From assembly GCF_041897535.1 (NCBI RefSeq), contig NZ_CP169217.1:4278001-4342000 (forward strand): a DNA stretch of 64,000 nt. Direction: 5' to 3'. Positions 20,004 through 28,696 of this stretch are shown in pieces. Below the pieces are notes generated by a model that was given only the letters and a program-made list of their open reading frames with translations, was not told the origin of the DNA and did not search any database. The position numbers were made by a program, and so were the translations under genes. Positions within the stretch are counted from its first letter, which is position 1. Each line of letters starts with the position of its first letter. The stretch comes from Methylomicrobium lacus_A (lineage in GTDB: Bacteria; Pseudomonadota; Gammaproteobacteria; Methylococcales; Methylomonadaceae).

Positions 20004-22418
20004 TTGCATACGCTCTGGAACAAAATCTGGGCCGACCTCTGGCTCGTCAAAGCCCGCACTGCTCTGGCCATCGGCAGTATTGCGGCCGGAGTGTTCTGCG
20101 TCGGCACCCTGTTCGGTATGATCGACCTGCAACTTGCGAAGATGGACGCCGCGCATCGGCAATCGCAACCCTCGCATATCAATCTAATCCTCGGCAACAC
20201 TGCCGACAATTCCTTGCTCGGGAAGATCAGGGCCGTTGAAGGCGTGGCGGGCATTGATACGATGACGCCGTTGACCGTTCGCTACCGACTTCCCGGAAAG
20301 TCCGACTGGAACATGGGTACCTTGATCATCCGTCCGGATTATTCGGCGCAGCAATTCGACAGAACGACGTTGCTTGCCGGCAGCTGGCCGTCCGGCAAGG
20401 GCATTGCCGTCGAACGCCTCTCGGCGGAATATGCAGGGCTGCAGATCGGCGACCGGGTCGAAGTGGAAACGCTGAACGGGACACAAGCTCTCACGCTCGG
20501 CGGCATCGTGCGCCATCCCTTCGTCAAACCACCGAATTTTGGCGGGCAACTGCACTTTTTCGCCGCTTCCGCTCTGGCCGCCGAATTCGGCCTGCCGGCC
20601 AACACCTTCCGGCAGGCGCTGGTGAATATCACGCTACCCTACAGCACCGACAGCGTGCGTGCGGTTGCCAAGGACATCCGCGTACTGCTTGCAGAATACA
20701 AAATCGGAGTCAACGTGACCTTATTACAGGACCCCGACAAACACTGGGGGCGACCCATTCTCGCCGGCATCAATGGCGTATTGCAGATCATGGCACTCGC
20801 CTCGCTGGCATTGGCCTGTGTGTTGATCTTCAATACGCTCTCCGCGCATATCGCCCAGCAAACCGACCAGATCGGCGTGATGAAAGCCTTGGGAGGGAGC
20901 ACCATCACGATCGCCAAGCTTTATCTGATCGAGACGCTGCTGATGGCGGTTGCCGCGGTAGCATTGGCTGTGCCGCCGAGCCTCGCCGCCGCTCATTTCA
21001 GTTCGTGCAGGCTGCTGAATCTTTTCAATATCGATTGCGGGGTTTTCGACGTCTCGATCCGCGCCGTTGCCTTCATGCTGCTGGGAGGCCTCTTCGCACC
21101 GCTGCTGGCGGCACTGGGTCCGATACTGCGCGGCGCGTCGATGACGGTGCGGGTAGCGATCGCCAGCTACGGACTGGGCTCCGGTTTCGGGACCCGCCGT
21201 TTCGACCGCTGGGTGGAGCGCATCGGCGCGCGCTTTCTGCCGACGCTGTATGCGGCGGCATTGGGCAACCTGTTCCGCCGGAAGGGGCGGCTGCTGTTGA
21301 CCCAGGGTGTACTGATCATCGCCGGCGCGATGTTTCTGATCTTGATGAGTCTTATCGCGTCAGTCAATTTGACGCTGGACAATGAAATGGTGCGCAGCCG
21401 CTATGCGGTGCGCCTGGGTTTTACCAACGATCAGCCCGAACCAAAGGTGACCGAAGTGGCCATGTCGGTCGCGGGAAGCCGGCGAGTCGAAATCTGGCAG
21501 CGGCTGCCGATCGACATCTCGAAAGGCGATGCCGCGTTGCGACAACAGGGCAGTCTCGGCGCGCAATTGTTCGCTTTACCCGCGGCAACGGCGATGTACC
21601 GACCTTTGCTAGAACAAGGACGCTGGCTTGAGGCCGCCGATGCCGGTCAGCGCGTGCTGGTGCTCAGCGCCGATACCGCCGCATTGAACGGCATCAAAAT
21701 CGGCGATGCGGTGGATGTCCGGCTGGAAAGTATCACCCAAAAATGGAAGGTGATCGGCTTTTACCGCTGGCTCGCGGGCTCAAATTATACGGTCGAACCG
21801 GTTTATGCGCCGCTGGAAACGGTGAGGGACATTACCGGGCGCGGCGAGGCGGCTTCGTTCGCTTTGCTCGACGCGTCGATCGAGACCCTGGCCGAAGAAG
21901 CCGATTATGTCCGCGCGTTAAAACAAAAATTTGAAGACAAGCAAATCAAACTCGACGTTTACACGACACAAGCCAGACTCGAACAGCGCCGCTTCGCCCG
22001 CAATCAGTTCAACCCACTGATTGGGACCCTGCTCGGGCTGGCTTCGATGATCGCGGCGGTGGGCGTCATCGGCCTGTCCGGAACACTCGCGATCGGGGTT
22101 TTGCAGCGGATCCGCGAAATCGGTGTGCTGCGTGCAATCGGCGCACCGTCCAAAGCGATCTTTCGCTTGTTTCTGCTCGAAGGACTCCTGCACGGCATCG
22201 TTGCCTGGGCGCTCAGCGTGCCGCTGGCCTTTCTCGCCGCCGAGCCTATCGCCGGCGAATTGGGAAAAACGATGCTCGGCATGCAACTGGATTACGCGTT
22301 CGATCTGGTAGCGGTTGTTTACTGGCTTGTCATCGTTATTGCGCTCTCTTGGCTCGCTTCCTCCTGGCCGGCGCACAAGGCGGCGAATTTGACGATTCGT
22401 GAATGCTTGGGACATTAA
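20004..22418 (+). CDS. ABC transporter permease with two FtsX domains
   Basis: Protein of 804 aa. The start is a TTG at 20004, just after the ATPase stop; it gives a good N-terminal membrane segment (TALAIGSIAAGVFCVGTLFGMI), so translation is probably coupled. An extracytoplasmic MacB-like domain (about residues 50-240) is followed by a three-helix FtsX block (ALACVLIFNTLSAHIAQQTDQIGVMKALGG), a second extracytoplasmic domain, and a second FtsX block (LAIGVLQRIREIGVLRAIGA) near the C-terminus. The doubled layout makes this one protein equal to two permease halves, as in large DUF-type exporters. Likely roles are lipoprotein or lipid extraction, or export; the substrate is unknown. Confidence 0.88.
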   Translation: MHTLWNKIWADLWLVKARTALAIGSIAAGVFCVGTLFGMIDLQLAKMDAAHRQSQPSHINLILGNTADNSLLGKIRAVEGVAGIDTMTPLTVRYRLPGKSDWNMGTLIIRPDYSAQQFDRTTLLAGSWPSGKGIAVERLSAEYAGLQIGDRVEVETLNGTQALTLGGIVRHPFVKPPNFGGQLHFFAASALAAEFGLPANTFRQALVNITLPYSTDSVRAVAKDIRVLLAEYKIGVNVTLLQDPDKHWGRPILAGINGVLQIMALASLALACVLIFNTLSAHIAQQTDQIGVMKALGGSTITIAKLYLIETLLMAVAAVALAVPPSLAAAHFSSCRLLNLFNIDCGVFDVSIRAVAFMLLGGLFAPLLAALGPILRGASMTVRVAIASYGLGSGFGTRRFDRWVERIGARFLPTLYAAALGNLFRRKGRLLLTQGVLIIAGAMFLILMSLIASVNLTLDNEMVRSRYAVRLGFTNDQPEPKVTEVAMSVAGSRRVEIWQRLPIDISKGDAALRQQGSLGAQLFALPAATAMYRPLLEQGRWLEAADAGQRVLVLSADTAALNGIKIGDAVDVRLESITQKWKVIGFYRWLAGSNYTVEPVYAPLETVRDITGRGEAASFALLDASIETLAEEADYVRALKQKFEDKQIKLDVYTTQARLEQRRFARNQFNPLIGTLLGLASMIAAVGVIGLSGTLAIGVLQRIREIGVLRAIGAPSKAIFRLFLLEGLLHGIVAWALSVPLAFLAAEPIAGELGKTMLGMQLDYAFDLVAVVYWLVIVIALSWLASSWPAHKAANLTIRECLGH

Positions 22419-22582
22419 ACGCCTTATTTCTCCCTTATTGACCAGGAGCTAAAATCAACCCGCGATGACCTTGATCCACGGTTCAAGACGTCGGTTGTCA
22501 TAAATTTTGACTAGAACAAATCACTTTTTGCCGTTCTCTTCAGTCGAAGACAGTGCAATAAGACCTTGCCTCATCGTTCCCA

Positions 22583-22591
22583 CGCTCTGCG
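22583..22591. repeat. 9-bp target-site duplication, left copy (IS4 element 1)
   Basis: CGCTCTGCG lies directly before the left terminal repeat and is repeated exactly at 25372-25380 after the right terminal repeat. Nine bases is the duplication size of IS50/Tn5-type elements. Confidence 0.92.
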
Positions 22592-23709
22592 CTCATCGTT
22601 ATACACATCTCGTAGAGACAAGCTGCTGAGCCTCCAGGGCGATGACAAAGTCGCGTAAGCGCTGCAAACCGATCCACATAGCTTTGGCGCCCGGAGGACC
22701 ATCGTGTTTACGTCCGAGATAGCCACCCAAACTCGCTATCAGGAGGATCACTTCACCCAAACGAGGTGGCGTTAGCGGCGGCGGGCAGCGCTTAACCACA
22801 ATATAAGCCGCTCGCCACTCTTGTGCGTCGAAGATAATCTCGCAATGCATGTCTGGCGTGGCACGCCCCAGCATCAGGGTGAATAGCACCCGCCACGCAA
22901 TGACCATGTACAGGGCCAAACAAGGCAGTAGCCGTGCTTCCGTTTCCAGGTGTAGCCGCTTGATTTGGCAGCCGCTCTTCAGCACATGGAAGTAGACTTC
23001 AATGCACCAGCGCACGGCGTACCAATCCACCACGGTGGCGGCCCGCTCGAAACTATCGACCGGCAAACTGGTCAACAGGAGCCATTCCAGCGCTTCCACG
23101 CGGGGGGGCGGCGCCTCTTCGCGCGCGAGTACGACATTGACGGTGAGCGCTGCCAGTCGATACCCCACGCGAGCAGGCGGCTTGAGGGTCACCCTGGCGG
23201 CGCGTAACGTGATATGAGCCAGACGCGCCGCGCGATTTGGCCGCCGCTTCACATTAACCTTGGTGTAACCCAGTACTTTGGCTTGGGCTAAGGCGTCCCA
23301 CAGATGTTTCATGCTGCTCTCCGCGGTGAGCAGACATCGGTTTTGCGCCGCACGGACGATCCATTGGGCACGCATGGTGGGTGCGTAGTCTTCGTATTCG
23401 GCAAACCATTCGTAAATATCGCCCTCTCGATCGGCAAGATTGACCAGCAAGGTCTCTGGCAATTGCGCCTGTAACGCGCAGCTGTCCTGATAGCTTTCGA
23501 TCCAATGGTAACTTTCTTTCTCATCCACACCTTTACTACGCCGTTGCTGTCGCGGGCTGGGCGCTTCACGCGTCCAATACGAGGCTTTCACGACCCCCAA
23601 ACAAATACGCGATGGGGTAAAGGCAACGGTCGGATGCAGTCGGTGCGACCGTTTTTCCACGTCCCTCAAGGTACCTAGTACAACGCACCGGAAATTCTCC
23701 GAATAATTT

Positions 23710-24471
23710 TTAAACCACCAGAGGCCTTCCGGTATAAGTCCAGCGAAAAGGCTTAGCGAGGGTTTCATTGAAGAAATCGATAAACTGAAAAATACGTCCT
23801 TTCAAATCTGCTCTCGAGGTGAAGCTTGCCCGTTTGAGCAAGCGACGGGATAGAATGCCAAACCAAATCTCGATCTGATTCAGCCACGAGCAATGCTTGG
23901 GCGTATAAACAAAGCGAATGCGATGGCTTTCGTCCTGCAAAAAAGCCGCGCGGGAGTTCATATCCCGTAGTACTCCGCGTTCCCCTTTCACGCCCAAGTC
24001 CTCGTCAATTCCGCAGGCTTTGGCGATCCATTCCACCAGCGTCGCGGATTTATGGGTGTTCAACTGATCGGCCACAAACAGCCATTGCCCCTGAGGGTCT
24101 GTGGCGACGGTTTGCTGCACGTGGGCGACAAAGTCAGCTTCTGTTCGTGTGTCCTGAACAGTGGGCGCAATGACCTTGCCTGTTGCCACCTCGAAGTTGG
24201 CAATCAGGGCTTGGGTGCCGTGGCGCCGGTATTCGTACTCGATCCGTTCCGGCTGTCCGGGTTGCATGGGCTGTGCGGGGTGAATGCGCTCCAGGGCCTG
24301 AATGCCGGTTTTTTCATCGATGCTGATCACGTGAATGCCTTGCGCATGCAGCGCCGGGGCTTGCCGATACAGGTCGCATACCGCTTCGACGTTGACCTGG
24401 AAGGTGGCTTCATCGTCGATGGTGGGATTCAGCCAATAGCGCGTTCGATGCGGCTTTAGCTGACCCTGCAT
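23710..24471 (-). CDS. IS630 transposase, C-terminal DDE catalytic frame
   Basis: Frame of 253 aa with the catalytic domain. First Asp in VISIDEKTGIQALER, second in FVADQLNTHKSATLVEWIA, and the Glu in PKHCSWLNQIEIWFGILSRR. The order and spacing fit the DDE domain of IS630 enzymes. It overlaps the upstream frame by 62 bases and is displaced one base forward from it (or two back). Its own ATG lies at the joint, so it could in principle be made alone, but without the DNA-binding half it should not be active. Confidence 0.88.
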   Translation of the reverse strand: MQGQLKPHRTRYWLNPTIDDEATFQVNVEAVCDLYRQAPALHAQGIHVISIDEKTGIQALERIHPAQPMQPGQPERIEYEYRRHGTQALIANFEVATGKVIAPTVQDTRTEADFVAHVQQTVATDPQGQWLFVADQLNTHKSATLVEWIAKACGIDEDLGVKGERGVLRDMNSRAAFLQDESHRIRFVYTPKHCSWLNQIEIWFGILSRRLLKRASFTSRADLKGRIFQFIDFFNETLAKPFRWTYTGRPLVV

Positions 24472-24934
24472 TTAAAAAACGACCAATACTGGTCGCTGAG
24501 ATACGGTCGACAATGCCTTGCTTAACGGCTTCCCGTGCCAAATCTTTGCGCGTCCAATGCGTCAAGGGTGAAGGCGGCGTTTCACAAGCCAACGCCAGCA
24601 GTTGGCAGACCTGTTCGGCGCTGAAGGTCTGTGGTGCACCCGGACGTTCCGCATCCGCCAGAATCGTCTCGATCTGCCGGCGTAAACGTTCGGGATCATC
24701 TTCGCAGGCAGCCAGCGCCTCTTGGGCCGACAGCCAACGACGACGCCACAAACCGACCGTCTCTTCCTTGATGTTCAGACCCTGCGCGCTGGCCTTGTTG
24801 CGACGGCCGGCTCCCGCATTTAAGACGATGCGCGCCCGCTGCACTAAACTGTGCGGCAGTTGCCGACTTCGAACAATGGCTTCCAGCGTCGATTGTTGGG
24901 CTTGCGTCAAAATAAGCGGAGTGAGTGGGCGCAT
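24410..24934 (-). CDS. IS630 transposase, N-terminal frame (helix-turn-helix domains)
   Basis: Frame of 174 aa. It holds the N-terminal DNA-binding part of an IS630 transposase: a homeodomain-like region (LTQAQQSTLEAIVRSRQLPHSLVQRARIVLNA...NIKEETVGLWRRRW) and a winged-helix linker (LTHWTRKDLAREAVKQGIVDRISATSIGRFL). After GRFL the frame leaves the family pattern and soon stops. The expected continuation (LKPHRTRYWLNP) is in the overlapping frame, one base forward. Either a programmed frameshift on the T6A3 run near 24475 joins the two, or an indel has broken the gene. Confidence 0.85.
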   Translation of the reverse strand: MRPLTPLILTQAQQSTLEAIVRSRQLPHSLVQRARIVLNAGAGRRNKASAQGLNIKEETVGLWRRRWLSAQEALAACEDDPERLRRQIETILADAERPGAPQTFSAEQVCQLLALACETPPSPLTHWTRKDLAREAVKQGIVDRISATSIGRFLNAGSAKAASNALLAESHHRR

Positions 24935-25371
24935 CGCTTCCTTGCGGGATGATTTTCGGGCTTGCTATTATCCTTCATTTTTTAGGTTTGTAGTACTAGC
25001 CCTTTGGGACCCAAGCTAATGTTCTCATCGTCTTCAGTGGTGTCTTGCACCAGCAGCACGGCCGGACAACTCTTCATGCGCTCGACAGTAGCGTCTCGAT
25101 GCGGTGCCAGTATCTTCTCGAACGTCGCCTTGTCGTTATCGAAGAAACGATAAGCTCCTATCGTATCCTTCCAGCCTCCGCATGCTGACGGGATACTCAG
25201 TTGCGGGTGCTGGCCCAGTTTCTCCAAGACCAACGCTAACCGCTTGTTCAACCGATGATCTTCCAGATCAGCGGTTTGCACTTCTTCCTGCGCCCAGTTT
25301 CTCATTGCTGTTCTCCAAAACCTGTCTTTCCTTGTAGTTTAGTCTTTGGGAGACTTGTGTATAACGATGAG

Positions 25372-25380
25372 CGCTCTGCG
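25372..25380. repeat. 9-bp target-site duplication, right copy (IS4 element 1)
   Basis: Exact copy of the nine bases at 22583-22591, directly outside the right end of the interrupted IS4 element. Confidence 0.92.
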
Positions 25381-25566
25381 TGGGAATGTCGCCTGAACCG
25401 CTCCTGCGGTTCGGGACGCAGAGCGTCCTTTAGAGGGTCCCCACGCAGAGCGTGGGAACCATAAGTGGAAGTTATTTTTGATGAAATCCTTATTGTGTTT
25501 TGGCCTTTTGCTGTTACATTGGCACTCCGTGCGCCATTTATTTGACTCAGTCACCCGCAGGCCCTC

Positions 25567-27102
25567 ATGTCCAAACCAAAACATATCATCATTGTCGGCG
25601 CAGGCCCGGGCGGTCTATGTGCGGGGATGCTGTTGAGTCAGCGCGGCTTCAACGTATCCATTTTCGATAAAAACCAGGAGGTTGGCGGACGCAATCGGGC
25701 GATCCGGATGAACGGTTTTGTCTTCGATACCGGGCCGACATTCTTGCTGATGAAAGGCGTTCTCGATGAAATGTTTGAACTGTGTGGCCGGCGCAGTGAA
25801 GACTATGTCGAGTTCGTGAAACTGGACCCGATGTACAGCCTGGTCTATGACGATCGGCAGCTGTTGGTCTATTCGGACCCGGAGCGGATGCGCGCGGAAC
25901 TCGAGCGCGTATTTGCGGAAGGCAGCGAAGGTTACGACCGCTTCATTAAGAACGAAAGACAGCGTTTCCTTCGTCTCTATCCCTGCATTACACGGGATTA
26001 TTCGTCCCTTGCGTCCTTTTTATCGCTCGATTTGATCCGCGCGCTACCCTGGCTGGCCTTGTCCAAGAGCGTATTTTCCAACCTCGGCCAATATTTCGAT
26101 CAGGAAAAAATGCGCCTGGCATTTTCGTTTCAATCGAAATATCTCGGCATGTCGCCTTGGGATTGCCCGGCGCTGTTTACCATGCTGCCTTATCTGGAGC
26201 ACGACTACGGTATCCATCATGTCGCGGGCGGCTTGAACCGTATATCGGCCGCGATGGCCGAAGTCATCAAGGAGAACGGAGGTTCGTTGCACACCAGTAC
26301 GCCTGTAAAATCCTTGATCATTGAAAATGGCGGCGTGAAAGGTGTGAAATTGACTAACGGGGAGGAAATCCGGGGCGATGAGGTGATCGTGAATGCAGAT
26401 TTCGCGCATGCGATGGAGACTCTGGTGCCGCCGGGGCAACTCCACAAATACGCTGCCGAGCAACTGAAGAAGCGCGATTATTCCTGTTCGACCTTCATGC
26501 TCTATCTCGGTCTGGACAAGGTGTACGATCTGCCGCATCATTCGATCGTCTTCGCCAGAGACTATCGCACCAATATCCGCAATATCTTCAGCCACAAGCA
26601 ACTGACCGAGGATTTCTCGTTTTACGTGCAGAACGCCACAATTTCCGACTCCAGTCTGGCACCGCCCGGCAAGTCGACGCTTTACGTGTTGGTGCCGATG
26701 CCGAATAATGACAGCGGCGTCGATTGGGAGACGCATTGCCAAAACGTGCGCGAACAGATTTTGGACGCTTTAGGCGGGCGTCTCGGCCTGACCGATATTC
26801 GCAGTCATATCGAGTGCGAAAAAATCATCACGCCGGCTAACTGGGAGCGTGACGAACATGTCTACAAGGGCGCAACCTTCAGCTTGGCGCACAAATTCAG
26901 CCAGATGCTGTATTGGCGCCCACACAATCGTTTCGAGGAACTCGACAACTGCTATCTGGTCGGCGGCGGTACGCATCCGGGCAGCGGTCTGCCGACCATC
27001 TACGAGTCGGCGCGCATCTCGTCCGATCTGATATCGAAAAAACACCGCGTCGGCTTCAAGAAAATCAAGCAAAACCTATGGCTGAAGAAAGCCAGGGCTT
27101 GA
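25567..27102 (+). CDS. crtN: C30 carotenoid desaturase (4,4'-diapophytoene desaturase, CrtN type)
   Basis: FAD-dependent enzyme of 511 aa. The dinucleotide-binding N-terminus (IIIVGAGPGGLCAGMLLSQRGF...EVGGRNR) and the C-terminal VGGGTHPGSGLPTIYESARIS mark the CrtI/CrtN superfamily. The sequence looks like the first CrtN-type protein of the Methylomonas C30 cluster, proposed to desaturate 4,4'-diapophytoene. It is followed one base later by an aldehyde dehydrogenase gene and then by a second CrtN-family gene, the order known from that genus. No diapophytoene synthase gene lies in the window. Assignment of desaturase rather than oxidase is by contrast with the CrtP-like third gene. Confidence 0.82.
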   Translation: MSKPKHIIIVGAGPGGLCAGMLLSQRGFNVSIFDKNQEVGGRNRAIRMNGFVFDTGPTFLLMKGVLDEMFELCGRRSEDYVEFVKLDPMYSLVYDDRQLLVYSDPERMRAELERVFAEGSEGYDRFIKNERQRFLRLYPCITRDYSSLASFLSLDLIRALPWLALSKSVFSNLGQYFDQEKMRLAFSFQSKYLGMSPWDCPALFTMLPYLEHDYGIHHVAGGLNRISAAMAEVIKENGGSLHTSTPVKSLIIENGGVKGVKLTNGEEIRGDEVIVNADFAHAMETLVPPGQLHKYAAEQLKKRDYSCSTFMLYLGLDKVYDLPHHSIVFARDYRTNIRNIFSHKQLTEDFSFYVQNATISDSSLAPPGKSTLYVLVPMPNNDSGVDWETHCQNVREQILDALGGRLGLTDIRSHIECEKIITPANWERDEHVYKGATFSLAHKFSQMLYWRPHNRFEELDNCYLVGGGTHPGSGLPTIYESARISSDLISKKHRVGFKKIKQNLWLKKARA

Positions 27103-27103
27103 G

Positions 27104-28696
27104 ATGGAGACCATGCAGGCGATTTCGCCGGTCGACGGACAAGTCTTAGGCGTATTTGAAAAGAGCAGCGCGGAAACGATCCGGCGGCAGATGGATGCGG
27201 CACGTGCGGCGGCGGCAGCCTGGTCGAGTATTGACGTTACGAGGCGTGTCCGGTTATTGTCCCGTTTTAGCCGGATTTTGCTCGACGAAGCGGACTTAGT
27301 CGTCGATGTAATTATGCGCTCTACCGGAAAGGTCGGAACCGAGGCTTTGCTCGGCGAAGTCTACCCCTTGCTGGATCTGGCCAATTATTACGAGAAACAT
27401 GCGAGGCGCATTTTGCGGTACCGCGGCGTGTCGACCTCACCCTTCGGTTTTCCGGGGGCGACCGCGGGCATAGAGCGCCGTCCCTATGGCGTCGTCGCGG
27501 TGATTTCACCCTGGAATTATCCCTTCCAGTTGACCGTCGCGCCAATCTTGAGCGCCCTGTTTGCCGGCAATGCGGTGATCTTTAAAATGTCCGAGTTAAG
27601 CCTGCCGGTCGGAGCATTGATAGGCGATCTGTTCGACAGGCTGGATTTGCCGGCGGGGTTGGTGCAAGCTGTCATCGGCGACGGCCAGATCGGCGAACTA
27701 CTGATCGATGCCGGACCGGATCTAGTGTTTTTTACCGGCGGGCTCGCCGCCGGCCGCGCGGTGATGCAGCGTGCCGCCCGGCACCCGATTCCGGTCCTGC
27801 TCGAATTGGGCGGCAAGGATCCGATGCTGGTCTTTGCCGACGCGGATCTCGACCGTGCCCGCGACGCCGCATTGTATGGCGCTTTCAGTAACAGCGGGCA
27901 GGCCTGTGTTGCAGTCGAACGGATGTATGTCGAGCAGGCCTGCTACGAAGGATTTGTGCAGATGCTGGTCGAAGCGGCCGCACATCTGAAGGTCGGGCAG
28001 GGTCTCGATGGCGATCTGGGCGCGATGACGTCGCCGCGCCAGATCGCTGTCGTCGAGGAACATTACCGCGACGCTCTGGCGCAAGGCGCAAAGGCTTCGG
28101 GGCCGCTGCTGCGCGAAGGCAATTATCTGAAGCCGGTGGTGCTCTGGGATGTGCATCACGGTATGCGGGTGATGCGCGAGGAAACTTTCGGGCCGTTGCT
28201 GCCGGTGATGCCGTTTAGCGGCGAGGATGAGGCATTGCGACTCGCCAACGACAATGATTTCGGCCTGAACGCAAGCATTTGGAGCGGTGACATCCGCAAG
28301 GCGCGGCGGATCGCGAGTCGCTTGCAGGTCGGCAATTGGGCGATCAACGATGTGCTCAAAAATGTCGGCCATGGGCGGCTGCCGTTCGGCGGCGCCAAAA
28401 AGAGCGGATTTGGCCGTTACCACGGCGCGGAAGGCCTGCGCAGTTTTACCTATCCGGTCTCCGGCCTGATCTGCCGCAGCCGGCTACCAAAGGAACCGAA
28501 CTGGTTTCCTTACAACGCAGAACGCTACGCACACTTCAAGGGCTTTCTGGATTTTGTCTACGGCGAAGGTTCGCTGTATCGGCGTATCCGGCGCAACTGG
28601 CCGGCGTTGCAGGCTTTCCGTGAGTATTCGGTCTTCGATCTGATGCAAAGATGGCAAAATCTGCGACTGATGCTGCCATGGAACCGGGACAATTGA
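27104..28696 (+). CDS. Aldehyde dehydrogenase of the C30 carotenoid cluster
   Basis: NAD(P)-dependent aldehyde dehydrogenase of 530 aa. Catalytic glutamate lies in LLELGGKDPMLV and catalytic cysteine in SNSGQACVAVERMYV; the cofactor region is VISPWNYPFQL. The C-terminal 60 residues (YAHFKGFLDFVYGEGSLYRRIRRNW) extend past the usual end. Position between two CrtN-family genes, with one- and zero-base gaps, argues that it oxidises a carotenoid aldehyde such as a diapolycopene or diaponeurosporene aldehyde to the acid, as proposed for the Methylomonas and Staphylococcus pathways. Confidence 0.88.
   Translation: METMQAISPVDGQVLGVFEKSSAETIRRQMDAARAAAAAWSSIDVTRRVRLLSRFSRILLDEADLVVDVIMRSTGKVGTEALLGEVYPLLDLANYYEKHARRILRYRGVSTSPFGFPGATAGIERRPYGVVAVISPWNYPFQLTVAPILSALFAGNAVIFKMSELSLPVGALIGDLFDRLDLPAGLVQAVIGDGQIGELLIDAGPDLVFFTGGLAAGRAVMQRAARHPIPVLLELGGKDPMLVFADADLDRARDAALYGAFSNSGQACVAVERMYVEQACYEGFVQMLVEAAAHLKVGQGLDGDLGAMTSPRQIAVVEEHYRDALAQGAKASGPLLREGNYLKPVVLWDVHHGMRVMREETFGPLLPVMPFSGEDEALRLANDNDFGLNASIWSGDIRKARRIASRLQVGNWAINDVLKNVGHGRLPFGGAKKSGFGRYHGAEGLRSFTYPVSGLICRSRLPKEPNWFPYNAERYAHFKGFLDFVYGEGSLYRRIRRNWPALQAFREYSVFDLMQRWQNLRLMLPWNRDN

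Larger units (their letters stand above)
23678..24996 (-). mobile_element. IS630-family insertion sequence inside the IS4 element
   Basis: The element is 1319 bp, flanked on both sides by TA (23676-23677 and 24997-24998), the expected IS630/Tc1-mariner target duplication. Both ends begin GTAC and form imperfect inverted repeats of about 30 bp (18 matches), each ending in ATAAT on the inner side. It carries two overlapping transposase frames on the minus strand. Removing it with one TA exactly restores the host transposase reading frame, which fixes its boundaries. Confidence 0.93.
22599..25305 (-). pseudogene. IS4/Tn5-like transposase, interrupted by IS630 insertion
   Basis: The gene is in two pieces. 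The N-terminal part reads from 25305 down to the junction at 24997 (MRNWAQEEVQTADLEDHRLNKRL..., first catalytic Asp in LLVQDTTED). The C-terminal part reads from 23675 down to 22599 (second Asp in NLADREGDIYEW, Glu in WYAVRWCIEVYFHVLKSGC). Joining them across one TA restores ...ENISLGPKGLGTLRDVEKRS with no frameshift and gives 461 codons plus stop, so insertion is the only visible lesion. The stop codon lies inside the terminal inverted repeat. Confidence 0.92.
22592..25371 (-). mobile_element. IS4-family (IS50/Tn5-like) insertion sequence, interrupted by an IS630 element
   Basis: Ends are 19-bp inverted repeats: CTCATCGTTATACACATCT at the left and CTCATCGTTATACACAAGT (reverse strand) at the right, 17 of 19 identical. 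They share the TTATACACA core of the Tn5 ends; the right one ends TTATACACAAGT like the Tn5 outside end, and the left one TTATACACATCT like the Tn5 mosaic end. A perfect 9-bp duplication flanks it. Without the inner IS630 element and one TA it would be 1459 bp, a normal size. Its transposase is broken, so it cannot move itself, though a related transposase could act on its ends. Confidence 0.92.
22576..25459. repeat. Long palindromic repeat split by an insertion sequence
   Basis: The bases flanking the IS4 element are two halves of one palindrome. The left arm GTTCCCACGCTCTGCG (22576-22591) is the exact reverse complement of 25444-25459. When the element and one copy of its target duplication are removed, the arms extend to 20 bases (GTTCCCACGCTCTGCGTGGG). 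The interior (25381-25443) carries two smaller hairpins, one around GAACCGC/GCGGTTC and one from GACGCAGAGCGTC. It resembles intergenic REP-like repeats common in proteobacteria. It holds no coding frame. Confidence 0.8.
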
